A stretch of 13,219 bases of DNA, taken from Sphingobacterium sp. Its GTDB lineage: Bacteria > Bacteroidota > Bacteroidia > SpSt-205. Numbering within the stretch: position 1 is the first letter of the stretch; the number at the start of each line of letters is the position of its first letter. The translations under genes were made by a program, and so were the position numbers. The notes under the pieces were generated by a model that was given only the letters and a program-made list of their open reading frames with translations, ran no database searches and was not told the DNA's origin. Of the stretch, positions 1-7,583 are shown piece after piece. The DNA is taken from contig JAPYWM010000016.1 of NCBI GenBank assembly GCA_028276345.1, positions 1-13,219 on the forward strand. The letters run 5' to 3'.

Positions 1-3000
1 CCCCAGAAGTACGGCTGCGGGCGAGCTTTGCGCATCTCTTTCTGCGCAGTCCAGAAGGCCTCTGCTATGGGCAGGCGCACCACCAGCCACTGCCGGTAAA
101 AGGTCACCATAAAATCCCGCGTGGCCTCATCATCGACTCGCCACAGGCTTAGAATGAGGTTGCGCGCCCCAGCTATGAGGAGCGCCCGCTGAAGCCCATA
201 CACCCCCTCCCCATTCTGAACCTCACCCACCCCTGTCTCACACGCCGAGAGCGTTACCACTTCGGTATTATCCAGGGAAAGCCCCAACATCTCGTAGGCA
301 TTGAGAAAACCGTCATTTTCGGGGTCCAGCGCCTCTGCTCTAATCATCGTTTTCCCCGCATCCGCTAAAAGAAGGGCTGAACGAAAGAGGGGATTGGCTA
401 AGGCGCTACTACTTTGAATCCCAATAAGTTCGCCAATCCGTTCATCATACGGGAGAAAGACCCCGTGTGTCGCAATGTGCAGGATATAGGGCGATCGGGC
501 TTGTTTGGACCTAAGTTCGGAGGCTTCACGGCGGGTATATACATAGGGCAAGATACCGGCAGATTGAAAGAGCGCTTGCAAGGCCTGCGCTTCCTGGGCT
601 GTACCGGGCAGTTCAGGGACATAAACGCTATCCGGCGGCAGGCCGCCATTGTAGTCCGGGTCTGCCACGATCCAGGCCTTACGACCTTCATAATACTTGA
701 GAGGCTTGGGTGGCTTAGCCAGCGAAGCCAGCCGAGAATGATAGATTATCTGATATTTATCTACCAGGTAGCCGCCTTCTGGTAGCGCTATCGTAGAAAG
801 ATTAATCTGGTTGAATACGCCATCATTGGAGACGAGCAGCGTTTTGGTATCGGGGGGGAGCTGAGCCGCAATCGGCGCCCAATAGGCCCGGTACGAGGTG
901 GTGTCCCGCTCAAAGTTCAAAATACTCTGACTATACCGGAAAAAGTAGTATTCCTCCATCTTTTTACCCTCTGAGAAGGGAACTACGATGGGTTTTTTGG
1001 CCTTTGGCGTGATGAGGACGGCATAGTAAACGATAGAGTCTGTATTAGGCACGCGAGTGCGGACCCAATCTATGGTTACGGTGCCATCCTGGAGCTTGGT
1101 CCGGATGTCTTTCCAGGAGGGGCGGGCTAAGCGGATGTCGCCCACCAGCGCTGTAAGCTCCCGTTCCAGGGCATTGAGCCGGGCCTCTTCCTGGGCTAAG
1201 TTCACCCCGAGCTCCGATAGTTCCTGCGCCGTGTACGTATAGAGTCGGGTGACGTAGTCTTTTTGCTCCTGCCATTCCCGGTAGACGCGGGCAATGGTCG
1301 TATCAGAGGACTTTTCCAGACGGCGACGAAGCTGTGCCGTCTCACTAAGGATCAGCGCTTTTGTGGCTAAGTATACATTGTATGCCTTTTCTTGGATACT
1401 GGGTACGCCGGTGTAGAAGGCATAAGCGTAGTACTTTTCTAAAATACTGCGGATACGTGCCCAGTAGCGGGTTTTGTCGGCTTCGCTCAGGCCTGTAAAG
1501 ATTTTGTCTACCTGGTCTAAGATGAGCTGGGCGGACTTTTCATAGGTTTTTTTGGTGGAGGAGTAGTCCTGAGCGGCCCAGTAATAATCGGCCATTTCCC
1601 CTAAGTAGAAGGGGTATTCCGGATGTTTTTCTCCGTAGAGAGCTTTCCACAGAGTGATAAAGCGCTTGTACTCGGCGAGTGCTTTGAGGTTTTCACCTTT
1701 AGCTTTACTGACGCGGGCGCTGAGGAGGTACAGACGGATGCGTTCTGGGTGGCGGAGGTTGAGCTGGGCTTCGAGGAGGGTGCGGGCGGTCTGAAGGCGT
1801 TCGTCAGCCTTGGCGGTTTGGCCGAGGTAGAGGAGGAGGGGAATGGCATCCAGGTTTAGGCTGGCATATTCTAATGGGGCGGTATTCTGGGCTTGGTCGG
1901 CTTCAGAGAGGGCTTTTTCTAAATAGAAACGTACCGAGTCGGGGTAGTTTCGGAAGAGGTTATTCTGGGCGAGTTTGAGGTAGGTGCGTGCGAGAGCGAG
2001 AGCGGGCTTCCCTCCATAGAAGCGTTTTTGGCTTTCGGCGGCAGAGAGGAGGTAACGATTTTGGTTGTCGTAGCGGCCCAGGGCTTCTTCTACGGCGGCT
2101 GCTGATAGGAGGGCTTCTACGTAGCCGGCTGACCCTTCGCCTTGCACTTCCCGGGCGAGGCGAAGGGCCTCTTCGGCGGATTGCTGGGCCTTCAGGTAAT
2201 CTCCGGATAGGATATAAAAGCTAACGAGGTCTACGTAGAAGGCTGCTACTTCTGGGTCTTTTCGGCCGCTGAGCTGATAGAGTTTAGCGATTTTCTGGTA
2301 GATTTCTCTGGCTTGGTTGAGGCGACCGGTACGTTGATAGAGGCGTGCCAAGCGCAAAAGGCTGTAACTTTCTTCGTTTAGGGCTTCTTCTTTGGAGAGG
2401 CGGCTACGAAGGCGGGCTGCTTCGCTGTAGTAGCGTTCAGCTTCCTTGTATTGACCTCGTAGACTTTCCAGATCGCCTGAAAGTTCGTACAAGGCAATTT
2501 TTTCTCTGACGTAGGGTAGGGGCAGGTCTTCTATGGGTTTGCGAATACGGCGCAGGAGGGTATCGACGCGAGAGACCTGCGCCAGGCGTAGCTGCAAATC
2601 CGCTAACAAAAGGCCTGCGCGCAGATAAGCCAGGCTTTTTTCGGGTTGGGGCAGGAGCTTATTCAGCGTATTGAGCTGATAGGTCATGAGCGTCTCTGCG
2701 CGAGCATACAAGCCCCGCTGGATACTACGGCGGCTGATTTTCTCCCGAATAGGGATGAGGCGAGGCAGGAGGGGTTCGCCCTGCTGGGCCTGTGTGCGCA
2801 GGATTTTCTCGGCCATGCTGTCGGCCAGGCTGTACTGATATTGGGCCTGGGCGGCTTCCACCAGGTGCGTGAGTGTCTGCGCGCCTTCTAACGTAGTGTC
2901 TAAACCAGCTCGAAGGGATAGGTTGGAGGCTTGCGTGGCGAAATTGAGGGCAATGTTCCCTCGCCCTTGGCGCAGAGCTATTTGGGTGGCTATTCCATAA

Positions 3001-4007
3001 AGCCGCTGAGCCCAGAGGGTAGAGGGCTGCTGGCCCATGTAATAGCTGATTATGTTCTCTGCCAGGCTGTACCTCCTTATCAGCAAAGAGGCTTCTACAA
3101 CATGCTCCAATCCCTGGACGAGCGGCTCTGATAGGGTTCGGTCCTTCTGTTTGGTAGTAGCGCTGATCAGAGGCGAGAGCAGGCGAATTCTTTTCTGGTA
3201 GTTGCCTCTGTTAGTACGGGCTATTTGCAGGAACGTGGAAAAGGCCTGCGCTCTAAAGCGATAGACTTCGGAAAGGTCAGCGAGTTTTTTAGCGTAATTG
3301 GCGCTTTTTTTAGCTTCTCGCAGAGCCAGGGTGTTAGCCCCCTGGAAAGCAAAAGCTAACCCCCGATAGTAATGTAAGTCTGCGGCACCCCGGGCCGCAT
3401 GAAAGCGGGCTTTACTGGGGGGATATCGGGCAGGCAGAGAGTCCCAGTTACCTTCTTCCCAGTATAAAAGGTAGAGTAGATGTCGGTAGGTTTCCTGAAT
3501 GTAGGGCAGGAGCGGGGTTTGGAGGAGGGAAGAGGGGGCTGCTTCCCGAAGGACTCGTCGAGCTGTGCTTATTTGACCGAGATAGATGAGCAGACGTGCT
3601 TCCTCCAAAGCGATGAGGTTTGTCTGCCAGGGCTCCTGTCCGACAGCTCGAGCCTTTTGAATGTAATCCGCGGCAGCTGAGACGGCGCCTAACTGGTTTG
3701 CTACATAGGCGCGAACCCAATAATAGAGAAAAGCGACTTCTTTGTCCAAGCTGCCGGTGACGTACTGGGCTAAGAGGGAGTCGGCTTCTCGCGCTTTTCC
3801 CAGCGCGGCTAAGGCAAGCGCGCGGGCACATGCAGCCCGTATAAGCAGGGTTGAACTTGGGGACGAACCTTTGAGCGCAGAACGATAGGCTTTTTCAGCT
3901 TTTTTAGCAAAGCCCTTTATATCACCCTGACCAAAGACGTTTTCGTATGGAAAAAACTGCCCCCAAAGTAGCCCACCGACTAAGATTATCCACAGAAGGC
4001 GAAGCAT
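1..4007 (-). CDS. Exported TPR-CHAT (caspase-like) protein, 3' end cut by the window edge
   Basis: The frame is open from the ATG at 4007 to base 1 (about 1335 codons) with no stop; I checked the phase at several points along its length. The N-terminus (MLRLLWIILVGGLLWGQ) looks like a signal peptide, so the protein is probably exported. Most of the chain is helical repeat sequence; TPR-like units such as SYSLLRLARLYQRTGRLNQA are clearest at about residues 540-820. From about residue 960 it becomes a CHAT domain (Caspase HetF Associated with TPRs). HIATHG (1177-1182) supplies the probable catalytic His1181, LSACETGVG the probable nucleophile Cys1256, followed by the family signatures GVYGLQRALLIAGA and SLWRVDDEAT. 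Family members usually end 10-20 residues after PYFWG-like sequence, so little is missing. It starts 8 bp after rplS with no TAnnTTTG box of its own seen in that gap, suggesting co-transcription. Both dyad residues are present, so it is probably an active cysteine peptidase; its substrate is unknown. Confidence 0.93.
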   Translation of the reverse strand, partial: MLRLLWIILVGGLLWGQFFPYENVFGQGDIKGFAKKAEKAYRSALKGSSPSSTLLIRAACARALALAALGKAREADSLLAQYVTGSLDKEVAFLYYWVRAYVANQLGAVSAAADYIQKARAVGQEPWQTNLIALEEARLLIYLGQISTARRVLREAAPSSLLQTPLLPYIQETYRHLLYLLYWEEGNWDSLPARYPPSKARFHAARGAADLHYYRGLAFAFQGANTLALREAKKSANYAKKLADLSEVYRFRAQAFSTFLQIARTNRGNYQKRIRLLSPLISATTKQKDRTLSEPLVQGLEHVVEASLLIRRYSLAENIISYYMGQQPSTLWAQRLYGIATQIALRQGRGNIALNFATQASNLSLRAGLDTTLEGAQTLTHLVEAAQAQYQYSLADSMAEKILRTQAQQGEPLLPRLIPIREKISRRSIQRGLYARAETLMTYQLNTLNKLLPQPEKSLAYLRAGLLLADLQLRLAQVSRVDTLLRRIRKPIEDLPLPYVREKIALYELSGDLESLRGQYKEAERYYSEAARLRSRLSKEEALNEESYSLLRLARLYQRTGRLNQAREIYQKIAKLYQLSGRKDPEVAAFYVDLVSFYILSGDYLKAQQSAEEALRLAREVQGEGSAGYVEALLSAAAVEEALGRYDNQNRYLLSAAESQKRFYGGKPALALARTYLKLAQNNLFRNYPDSVRFYLEKALSEADQAQNTAPLEYASLNLDAIPLLLYLGQTAKADERLQTARTLLEAQLNLRHPERIRLYLLSARVSKAKGENLKALAEYKRFITLWKALYGEKHPEYPFYLGEMADYYWAAQDYSSTKKTYEKSAQLILDQVDKIFTGLSEADKTRYWARIRSILEKYYAYAFYTGVPSIQEKAYNVYLATKALILSETAQLRRRLEKSSDTTIARVYREWQEQKDYVTRLYTYTAQELSELGVNLAQEEARLNALERELTALVGDIRLARPSWKDIRTKLQDGTVTIDWVRTRVPNTDSIVYYAVLITPKAKKPIVVPFSEGKKMEEYYFFRYSQSILNFERDTTSYRAYWAPIAAQLPPDTKTLLVSNDGVFNQINLSTIALPEGGYLVDKYQIIYHSRLASLAKPPKPLKYYEGRKAWIVADPDYNGGLPPDSVYVPELPGTAQEAQALQALFQSAGILPYVYTRREASELRSKQARSPYILHIATHGVFLPYDERIGELIGIQSSSALANPLFRSALLLADAGKTMIRAEALDPENDGFLNAYEMLGLSLDNTEVVTLSACETGVGEVQNGEGVYGLQRALLIAGARNLILSLWRVDDEATRDFMVTFYRQWLVVRLPIAEAFWTAQKEMRKARPQPYFW

Positions 4008-4015
4008 GCTAAATC

Positions 4016-4375
4016 CTATTCCTCGCGGCGCTTAAGGCGGAGAGACTTTCCAACCCGCCCACGCATGTAAAAGAGCCGAGCCCGACGCACCTTGTTGCGA
4101 CGCAGGACTTCTATCTTTAGGAGATGAGGGGAGTGGAGGGGAACAATCCGTTCTACGCCAACGCCGTTGGAGACTTTTCGCACGGTTATCATCTCGTGTG
4201 AACCGCTTCCCCGCCTTTGGATCACCATGCCCTCAAAAACCTGAGTCCGCTCTTTCTCCCCTTCTACAATTTTTAAGTGTAGGCGAACGATATCCCCAGC
4301 CCGAAACTCGGGAACATCCTGTTTGATGGAGGGGGCGTTTACCAGGTAGTCTATTTCTCTCAGGAGATGGCTCAT
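4016..4375 (-). CDS. rplS: 50S ribosomal protein L19
   Basis: 119-residue protein of normal L19 length (about 115-120). It begins [15 protein letters not shown] and contains the L19 hallmarks [45 protein letters not shown] and the basic tail [16 protein letters not shown]19 binds 23S rRNA at the interface between the two ribosomal subunits. The frame runs upstream to 4498, but that extension is unlike L19 and would lie upstream of the apparent promoter, so the ATG at 4375 is chosen. A perfect TAnnTTTG box ends only 4 nt before this ATG, which predicts a leaderless mRNA. The CHAT gene follows after 8 bp. The divergent exbB operon starts on the other side. Confidence 0.97.
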   Translation of the reverse strand: MSHLLREIDYLVNAPSIKQDVPEFRAGDIVRLHLKIVEGEKERTQVFEGMVIQRRGSGSHEMITVRKVSNGVGVERIVPLHSPHLLKIEVLRRNKVRRARLFYMRGRVGKSLRLKRREE

Positions 4376-4379
4376 GCCG

Positions 4380-4387
4380 CAAAGGTA
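4380..4387 (-). promoter_or_regulatory. Bacteroidota -7 box of rplS (TACCTTTG)
   Basis: On the minus strand the bases read TACCTTTG, an exact match to the Bacteroidota consensus TAnnTTTG, followed by CGGC and then the rplS ATG. No TTG element at a standard distance (about 17-23 nt) is visible upstream, so the -33 part is weak. Transcription should begin at about the start codon. Confidence 0.7.
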
Positions 4388-4452
4388 TACAACTCTGGCC
4401 AATCCACACCTTTTCCCAAAGGAGAGTTGCCTTTCATGTTCTGGTTTTTGCC

Positions 4453-4460
4453 TATATTTG
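4453..4460 (+). promoter_or_regulatory. Bacteroidota -7 box of the exbB-exbD-exbD-tonB operon (TATATTTG)
   Basis: TATATTTG matches TAnnTTTG exactly and lies 8 nt before the ATG at 4469. A TTG at 4427-4429, 23 nt upstream, could serve as the -33 element at the long end of the allowed range. It faces away from the rplS promoter 65 bp away. Its position argues against exbB starts at 4367 or 4436, which would lie upstream of the transcript. Confidence 0.65.
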
Positions 4461-4468
4461 CCTTCGGT

Positions 4469-5311
4469 ATGAATCAGATGCCTACTACTGCGTCGCAAGG
4501 CACCGTTACGACGGTGCGATCGGGTGGAAGTGCCCTTCGAGAAGCATTTGCTGCCATCGTCATCCTTGTCTCCATCACGGTGGGAATCCTCATTTACGTA
4601 TTCGTTTTGGGGAATCCTAATAACTTTGAAGGCGGCGACCCGAAAAACAATCCTTTACCAGGTAACTATCTAGGGGTTGCTTACAAGGGTGGTGTGCTGG
4701 TGCCAGTTGGGATTGGCCTTTTGCTCATCACTATCGTGATGTCCATAGAGCGCTTTCTGACGCTCAGTAAGGCCAGCGGCAAAATCAGTATGGAGGCTTT
4801 CGTACACCAGATAGAAACCCTCATTGAGCAAGACCGTATTGATGAAGCTATTGCCCTTTGCGATAAGCAGCGGGGCACCCTCGGCAATGTCGTCCGTGAA
4901 ACCCTCACCCGCCTCAAACTCGTCCGGGATGATAAGTCGCTCACCAAAGAGCAAAAAATCGCTGCCATCCAGAAAGCCGTGGAAGAATCCCTGGCCTTGG
5001 AGCTGCCCATGCTCGAAAAGCACATGACCGTGATCGCTACCATCGTCTCTATTGCGACCTTAGTCGGTCTGATCGGGACGGTGCTGGGGATGATTCGGGC
5101 ATTTGCGGCCTTAGCGACCTCGGGTGCCCCCGATGCCGTGGCCCTCGCGACCGGTATCTCCGAAGCGCTCGTCAATACAGCCCTCGGGATTACTACCTCT
5201 ACCATCTCCACTATTATGTACAACTACTTCACCAGCCGCATAGATGACATCGTCTATCGGGTAGACGAAGCCGGCTTCATTATTACCCAGACTCTCCAAG
5301 AAAAGCTATAA
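4469..5311 (+). CDS. exbB: ExbB/TolQ/MotA-family proton channel protein
   Basis: With the chosen start the protein has 280 residues. It forms the inner-membrane proton channel with ExbD that energises TonB. Predicted membrane helices lie at about residues 26-47, 75-95, 188-212 and 230-252. Strongly conserved segments include [55 protein letters not shown] and [20 protein letters not shown]; the last two form the MotA/TolQ/ExbB core helices. The additional first helix with the following GNP...LPGNYLG linker is typical of Bacteroidota ExbB. The frame is open back to 4367, but those starts overlap rplS or precede the promoter box at 4453, so the ATG at 4469 (or the one at 4478) is preferred. exbD follows 3 bp after the stop. 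Confidence 0.95.
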   Translation: MNQMPTTASQGTVTTVRSGGSALREAFAAIVILVSITVGILIYVFVLGNPNNFEGGDPKNNPLPGNYLGVAYKGGVLVPVGIGLLLITIVMSIERFLTLSKASGKISMEAFVHQIETLIEQDRIDEAIALCDKQRGTLGNVVRETLTRLKLVRDDKSLTKEQKIAAIQKAVEESLALELPMLEKHMTVIATIVSIATLVGLIGTVLGMIRAFAALATSGAPDAVALATGISEALVNTALGITTSTISTIMYNYFTSRIDDIVYRVDEAGFIITQTLQEKL

Positions 5312-5314
5312 TCT

Positions 5315-5935
5315 ATGGCAAAGTTTAAGGCCAAAAAGCAAAATATCACCATCGATATGACGCCGATGGTGGACTTGGCCTTTCTCCTCATCACCTTCTT
5401 CATGCTCACGGTGAAATTCCGGGCGCCAGAATCCTTAGAGGTGCATGTGCCCTCTTCTATCGCAGACACGCCCCTTCCAGCGCAGGACATTATGGTGATT
5501 TCCATTGCGCCGGACGCCACGGGGAAAGGAGGCCGCGTCTTCTTCGGCGTGGATAGCAAACATACTCGCCTCGCTATCCTGGAAAAAATCCAAGAACGCT
5601 ACGGCTATGAGTTCGATGAACAAGAAAAGCGGCTCTTTTCCGTCCTCCCGGAAATCGGAGTCCCTTTCAGCCAGCTCAAAAGCTACCTCAATACAAGCGA
5701 AGCCGAACGCAAACAGGTGGATAAAATCAGCTCCATCCCAATCGACTCCACTAATAACGAGCTGAAGGAATGGATACTCTTTGCCCGTTATAGTAACCCC
5801 AAAATCCGTATCGCTATTCGCGCCGATGAAAAAACGCCCTACCCCGTCATCGCTCGGGTGATAGAAACCCTCAGAGACCAGAAGGTACATCGCTTCAACC
5901 TCATTACAACCTTAGAAGCACAACCAAAATCCTGA
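5315..5935 (+). CDS. exbD: ExbD-family biopolymer transporter, first copy (long form)
   Basis: 206 residues. A short cytoplasmic start (MAKFKAKKQN) leads into DMTPMVDLAFLLITFFM at about residues 14-30, the single transmembrane helix. Asp20 corresponds to the essential proton-binding Asp of ExbD/TolR. The rest is periplasmic and ends in an ExbD-like fold (IRIAIRADEKTPYPVIARVI). It is longer than E. coli ExbD (about 141 residues) because of a segment at about residues 75-160 (QERYGYEFDEQEKRLFSVL and onward) between the early beta strands and the C-terminal part. It is preceded by exbB (3 bp gap) and followed by a second, different exbD (7 bp gap). No Shine-Dalgarno is seen before the ATG, so translation is probably coupled to or re-initiated from exbB. 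Confidence 0.94.
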   Translation: MAKFKAKKQNITIDMTPMVDLAFLLITFFMLTVKFRAPESLEVHVPSSIADTPLPAQDIMVISIAPDATGKGGRVFFGVDSKHTRLAILEKIQERYGYEFDEQEKRLFSVLPEIGVPFSQLKSYLNTSEAERKQVDKISSIPIDSTNNELKEWILFARYSNPKIRIAIRADEKTPYPVIARVIETLRDQKVHRFNLITTLEAQPKS

Positions 5936-5942
5936 AAAATCT

Positions 5943-6509
5943 ATGGCAGCTGAAGTCGGTGGCGATAGTGGTGCACCCAAAAAAGGGAAAAAATCCGGTA
6001 AAGCACATAAGCCTAAAAAGCGCCCCCGCATAGACATGACTCCCATGGTAGACCTGGGCTTCCTCCTGCTGACTTTCTTTGTGCTTACGACGACCATGAG
6101 TACGCCCAACACCATGCCAGTCGTCGTCCCACCTAAAATCACCGAGAAAGATAAAGATGTAGAACCTCCCAAGATTAGCGAAGACAAGGTGATAACCCTT
6201 CTCGTGAGCCGAGGAAAAATATACTACTATGCTGGCTTAGAGAAAAACCTACAGGTAACCGATTTTTCCCCTAAGACTGGCATCCGGAAGATTCTCTTAG
6301 AGCGGCGGGCCGAAGTAGAGGCCAACTATGGCAAAGATGAAATGATCGTCATCATCAAGATGATGGAAGATGCGCAGTACCGGGACTTTGTGGATATTCT
6401 GGATGAGATGGCGGTCATCAATCAGAAGAAGTATGCGCTGGTAGAGATTACACCAGAGGAAAAAGATATAGTGGAGGAGTACCGCAAAACTATGGAGAAA
6501 ACTCTGTAA
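5943..6509 (+). CDS. exbD: ExbD-family biopolymer transporter, second copy
   Basis: 188 residues. It has a longer, lysine-rich cytoplasmic start (PKKGKKSGKAHKPKKRPR, about residues 12-29) and then DMTPMVDLGFLLLTFFVLTT, with Asp37 as the proton-relay residue. The periplasmic part includes KVITLLVSRGKIYYY and a C-terminal ExbD-like segment (DEMIVIIKMMEDAQYRDFVD). It shares the membrane helix motif with the first ExbD but differs elsewhere, so the two are old paralogs and not a recent duplication. Two tandem exbD genes between exbB and tonB are the usual arrangement in Bacteroidota and allow a mixed ExbD pair. The gap to tonB is 3 bp. There is no Shine-Dalgarno. Confidence 0.94.
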   Translation: MAAEVGGDSGAPKKGKKSGKAHKPKKRPRIDMTPMVDLGFLLLTFFVLTTTMSTPNTMPVVVPPKITEKDKDVEPPKISEDKVITLLVSRGKIYYYAGLEKNLQVTDFSPKTGIRKILLERRAEVEANYGKDEMIVIIKMMEDAQYRDFVDILDEMAVINQKKYALVEITPEEKDIVEEYRKTMEKTL

Positions 6510-6512
6510 CTT

Positions 6513-7325
6513 ATGGCTACCGCAGCATATTTTGACTGGGATGATCGCCTGTTTGCGAAAAGAAATAAAGAGTACGGGGCTTATGTCCTCCGTAAAAACT
6601 ACGTTCAGCGTACTTTACGGGCGCTTCTCATCGGTATTAGCTTAGTGGTGATCGGCGTAGCCTTTCCGTTTGTGAAGGCGTACATCCAGGCCAAACTGGA
6701 GGGGCTCACCCGCGCCAAAAAGAAAACGGTCATAACCGAGCTGATAGAACCCCCACCCATCAACAAAGAAAAGGAGCCACCCCCTCCTCCCGCTGCCGAA
6801 CCTCCACCCCCTCCCCAGCGGGCACAAATCAAATTCGTTCCCCCGCAAATCGTCAAGAAAGAAGAAGCTAAGCCCGAAGAAACCATTGCTAATATTGACA
6901 CCTTGATGAAGGTAGACCCCGGTACGAAAAATGTAGAGGGGGATCCGAATGCCCTTCCGGTGATTGAGGAAGGCACCGGTACAGGTAACCAGCCTGCCGA
7001 GGTAGCCGAGGAACCCGAGCCAGACCCCAACGCTTTCGTGGCCGTTGAGAAAGAACCGGCCCCTGTCAATCTGGATGAGATCAAAAAACGCATTGTCTAC
7101 CCCCCGCTCCTCAAAGAAGCCGGCGTTCAGGGGAAAGTCATCGTCCGAATTCTTGTGGGCAAAGACGGCAAATACATCAAGCACCAGGTTATCAAGTCTT
7201 CCCACAAGCTCTTTACCGAAGCCGTGGAGAAAGAAATCCAGAATCTGGAATTTACGCCGGCTATTCAAGCAGGTAAGCCCATCAAGCTGTGGGTTACGAT
7301 TCCTTTTGACTTCCGCCTGCAATAA
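6513..7325 (+). CDS. tonB: TonB energy transducer
   Basis: 270 residues. The N-terminus (FDWDDRLFAKRNKEYGAYVL, residues 7-26) is the cytoplasmic motif seen in Bacteroidota TonB proteins. One membrane anchor covers about residues 36-57. A proline-rich spacer with EPPPPPAAEPPPPPQ (about 80-101) and an acidic, Pro/Glu-rich stretch to about 185 span the periplasm. The C-terminal TonB domain (about 186-270) shows IVYPPLLKEAGVQGKVIVRI, GKDGKYIKHQVIKSS and the closing strand LWVTIPFDFRL. It couples the ExbB/ExbD motor to TonB-dependent outer-membrane receptors. It is the last gene of the cassette and an intrinsic terminator follows 25 bp later. Confidence 0.96.
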   Translation: MATAAYFDWDDRLFAKRNKEYGAYVLRKNYVQRTLRALLIGISLVVIGVAFPFVKAYIQAKLEGLTRAKKKTVITELIEPPPINKEKEPPPPPAAEPPPPPQRAQIKFVPPQIVKKEEAKPEETIANIDTLMKVDPGTKNVEGDPNALPVIEEGTGTGNQPAEVAEEPEPDPNAFVAVEKEPAPVNLDEIKKRIVYPPLLKEAGVQGKVIVRILVGKDGKYIKHQVIKSSHKLFTEAVEKEIQNLEFTPAIQAGKPIKLWVTIPFDFRLQ

Positions 7326-7350
7326 ACACCTGCACTAAGCAAACCATCTC

Positions 7351-7385
7351 GCCCCCGGAGAGCCGCTTCGGGGGCTTTTATTTTA
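7351..7385 (+). terminator. Intrinsic terminator of the tonB operon
   Basis: A perfect 7-bp stem, GCCCCCG (7351-7357) with CGGGGGC (7369-7375), closes an 11-nt loop and is followed at once by TTTTATTTTA. It lies 25 bp past the tonB stop codon. The T tract is on the plus-strand side only, so it should act on tonB transcripts and not on read-through from tRNA-Ala. Confidence 0.9.
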
Positions 7386-7409
7386 TGCGCTTATCGCGGC
7401 GAAGTGCCT

Positions 7410-7445
7410 ACAAAGGTTTACCCGGCTTGATGCGGGGCGCTTTGT
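7410..7445 (-). repeat. Imperfect inverted repeat just downstream of tRNA-Ala
   Basis: ACAAAG (7410-7415) pairs with CTTTGT (7440-7445), and inside it CCCG/CGGG pairs with small mismatches between them. It begins at the tRNA discriminator base and runs downstream of the tRNA. It may shape the tRNA 3' trailer, but there is no T tract, so it is a weak terminator candidate. Confidence 0.35.
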
Positions 7446-7517
7446 GGAGGATAGCGGACTCGAACCGCTGGCCTTCGGCTTGCAAAGCCGACGCTCTACC
7501 ATCTGAGCTAATCCCCC
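7445..7517 (-). tRNA. tRNA-Ala (anticodon UGC)
   Basis: 73 nt fold fully as a cloverleaf: acceptor GGGGGAT/ATCCTCC (one G-U pair), D arm GCTC...GAGC, anticodon stem TCGGC/GCCGA around loop TTTGCAA with anticodon TGC (plus-strand 7482-7484), and T arm AGCGG-TTCGAGT-CCGCT. The discriminator is A and the 3' CCA is not encoded. A TACTTTTG promoter box lies 7 nt upstream of the mature 5' end. It stands alone, with no rRNA gene nearby. Confidence 0.97.
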
Positions 7518-7524
7518 AGCCCTG

Positions 7525-7532
7525 CAAAAGTA
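7525..7532 (-). promoter_or_regulatory. -7 box of tRNA-Ala (TACTTTTG)
   Basis: The minus strand reads TACTTTTG, an exact TAnnTTTG match, with 7 nt between the box and the first base of the mature tRNA. No TTG is seen at normal -33 spacing. The same 7-nt distance is seen at tRNA-Ile. Confidence 0.7.
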
Positions 7533-7543
7533 CGAAAACTCCG

Positions 7544-7559
7544 CCTAAGCCTTTTTAGG
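7544..7559. repeat. Palindrome CCTAA-N6-TTAGG between divergent promoters
   Basis: Five-base arms CCTAA (7544-7548) and TTAGG (7555-7559) surround a 6-nt spacer. It lies midway between the tRNA-Ala box (7525-7532) and the adaptor-gene box (7568-7575), where both promoters would have their -33 elements. It could be an operator; short palindromes also arise by chance. Confidence 0.4.
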
Positions 7560-7562
7560 GAA

Positions 7563-7583
7563 TGCCCTACCTTTGCCAGGGCA
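7563..7583. promoter_or_regulatory. Palindrome TGCCCT-N9-AGGGCA enclosing the efflux promoter box
   Basis: Perfect 6-base arms (7563-7568 and 7578-7583) enclose most of the -7 box of the efflux operon; the first T of the box is the last base of the left arm. A regulator bound here would cover the RNA polymerase contact site, so this is a candidate operator for metal-responsive control. No regulator gene is in the window. Confidence 0.4.
7568..7575 (+). promoter_or_regulatory. -7 box of the efflux operon (TACCTTTG)
   Basis: Exact TAnnTTTG match on the plus strand, 41 nt before the ATG of the adaptor gene, giving a leader of about 35 nt. No TTG at standard -33 spacing is visible, which would fit a promoter needing an activator, though this is inference. 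Confidence 0.6.

Noticed and set aside
414..785. Plus-strand frames within the CHAT gene region (for example 414-785, 1988-2224 and 2646-2891)
   Set aside because: All lie opposite the continuous CHAT frame that carries conserved His and Cys motifs; none shows a known family.
1..4007. CRISPR-associated TPR-CHAT (Csx29-like) protein
   Set aside because: No cas genes or repeat arrays are in the window, and the signal peptide argues for export and not for a cytoplasmic CRISPR partner.
4367..4468. Longer exbB N-terminus starting at 4367 or 4436
   Set aside because: The first overlaps the rplS start, both lie upstream of the promoter box at 4453-4460, and the added residues do not resemble ExbB.
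4376..4498. Longer rplS reading frame starting at 4498
   Set aside because: The additional 41 residues are unlike L19 and precede the apparent promoter; the ATG at 4375 gives a standard L19.
4681..5223. 180-codon open frame antisense to exbB
   Set aside because: It mirrors the conserved exbB core and has no recognisable protein features.
6642..7322. 226-codon open frame antisense to tonB
   Set aside because: The translation is low-complexity and unlike any family I know; tonB on the other strand is unmistakable.
7410..7445. Intrinsic terminator for tRNA-Ala
   Set aside because: The inverted repeat is imperfect and is not followed by a T tract, so it is listed only as a weak repeat.
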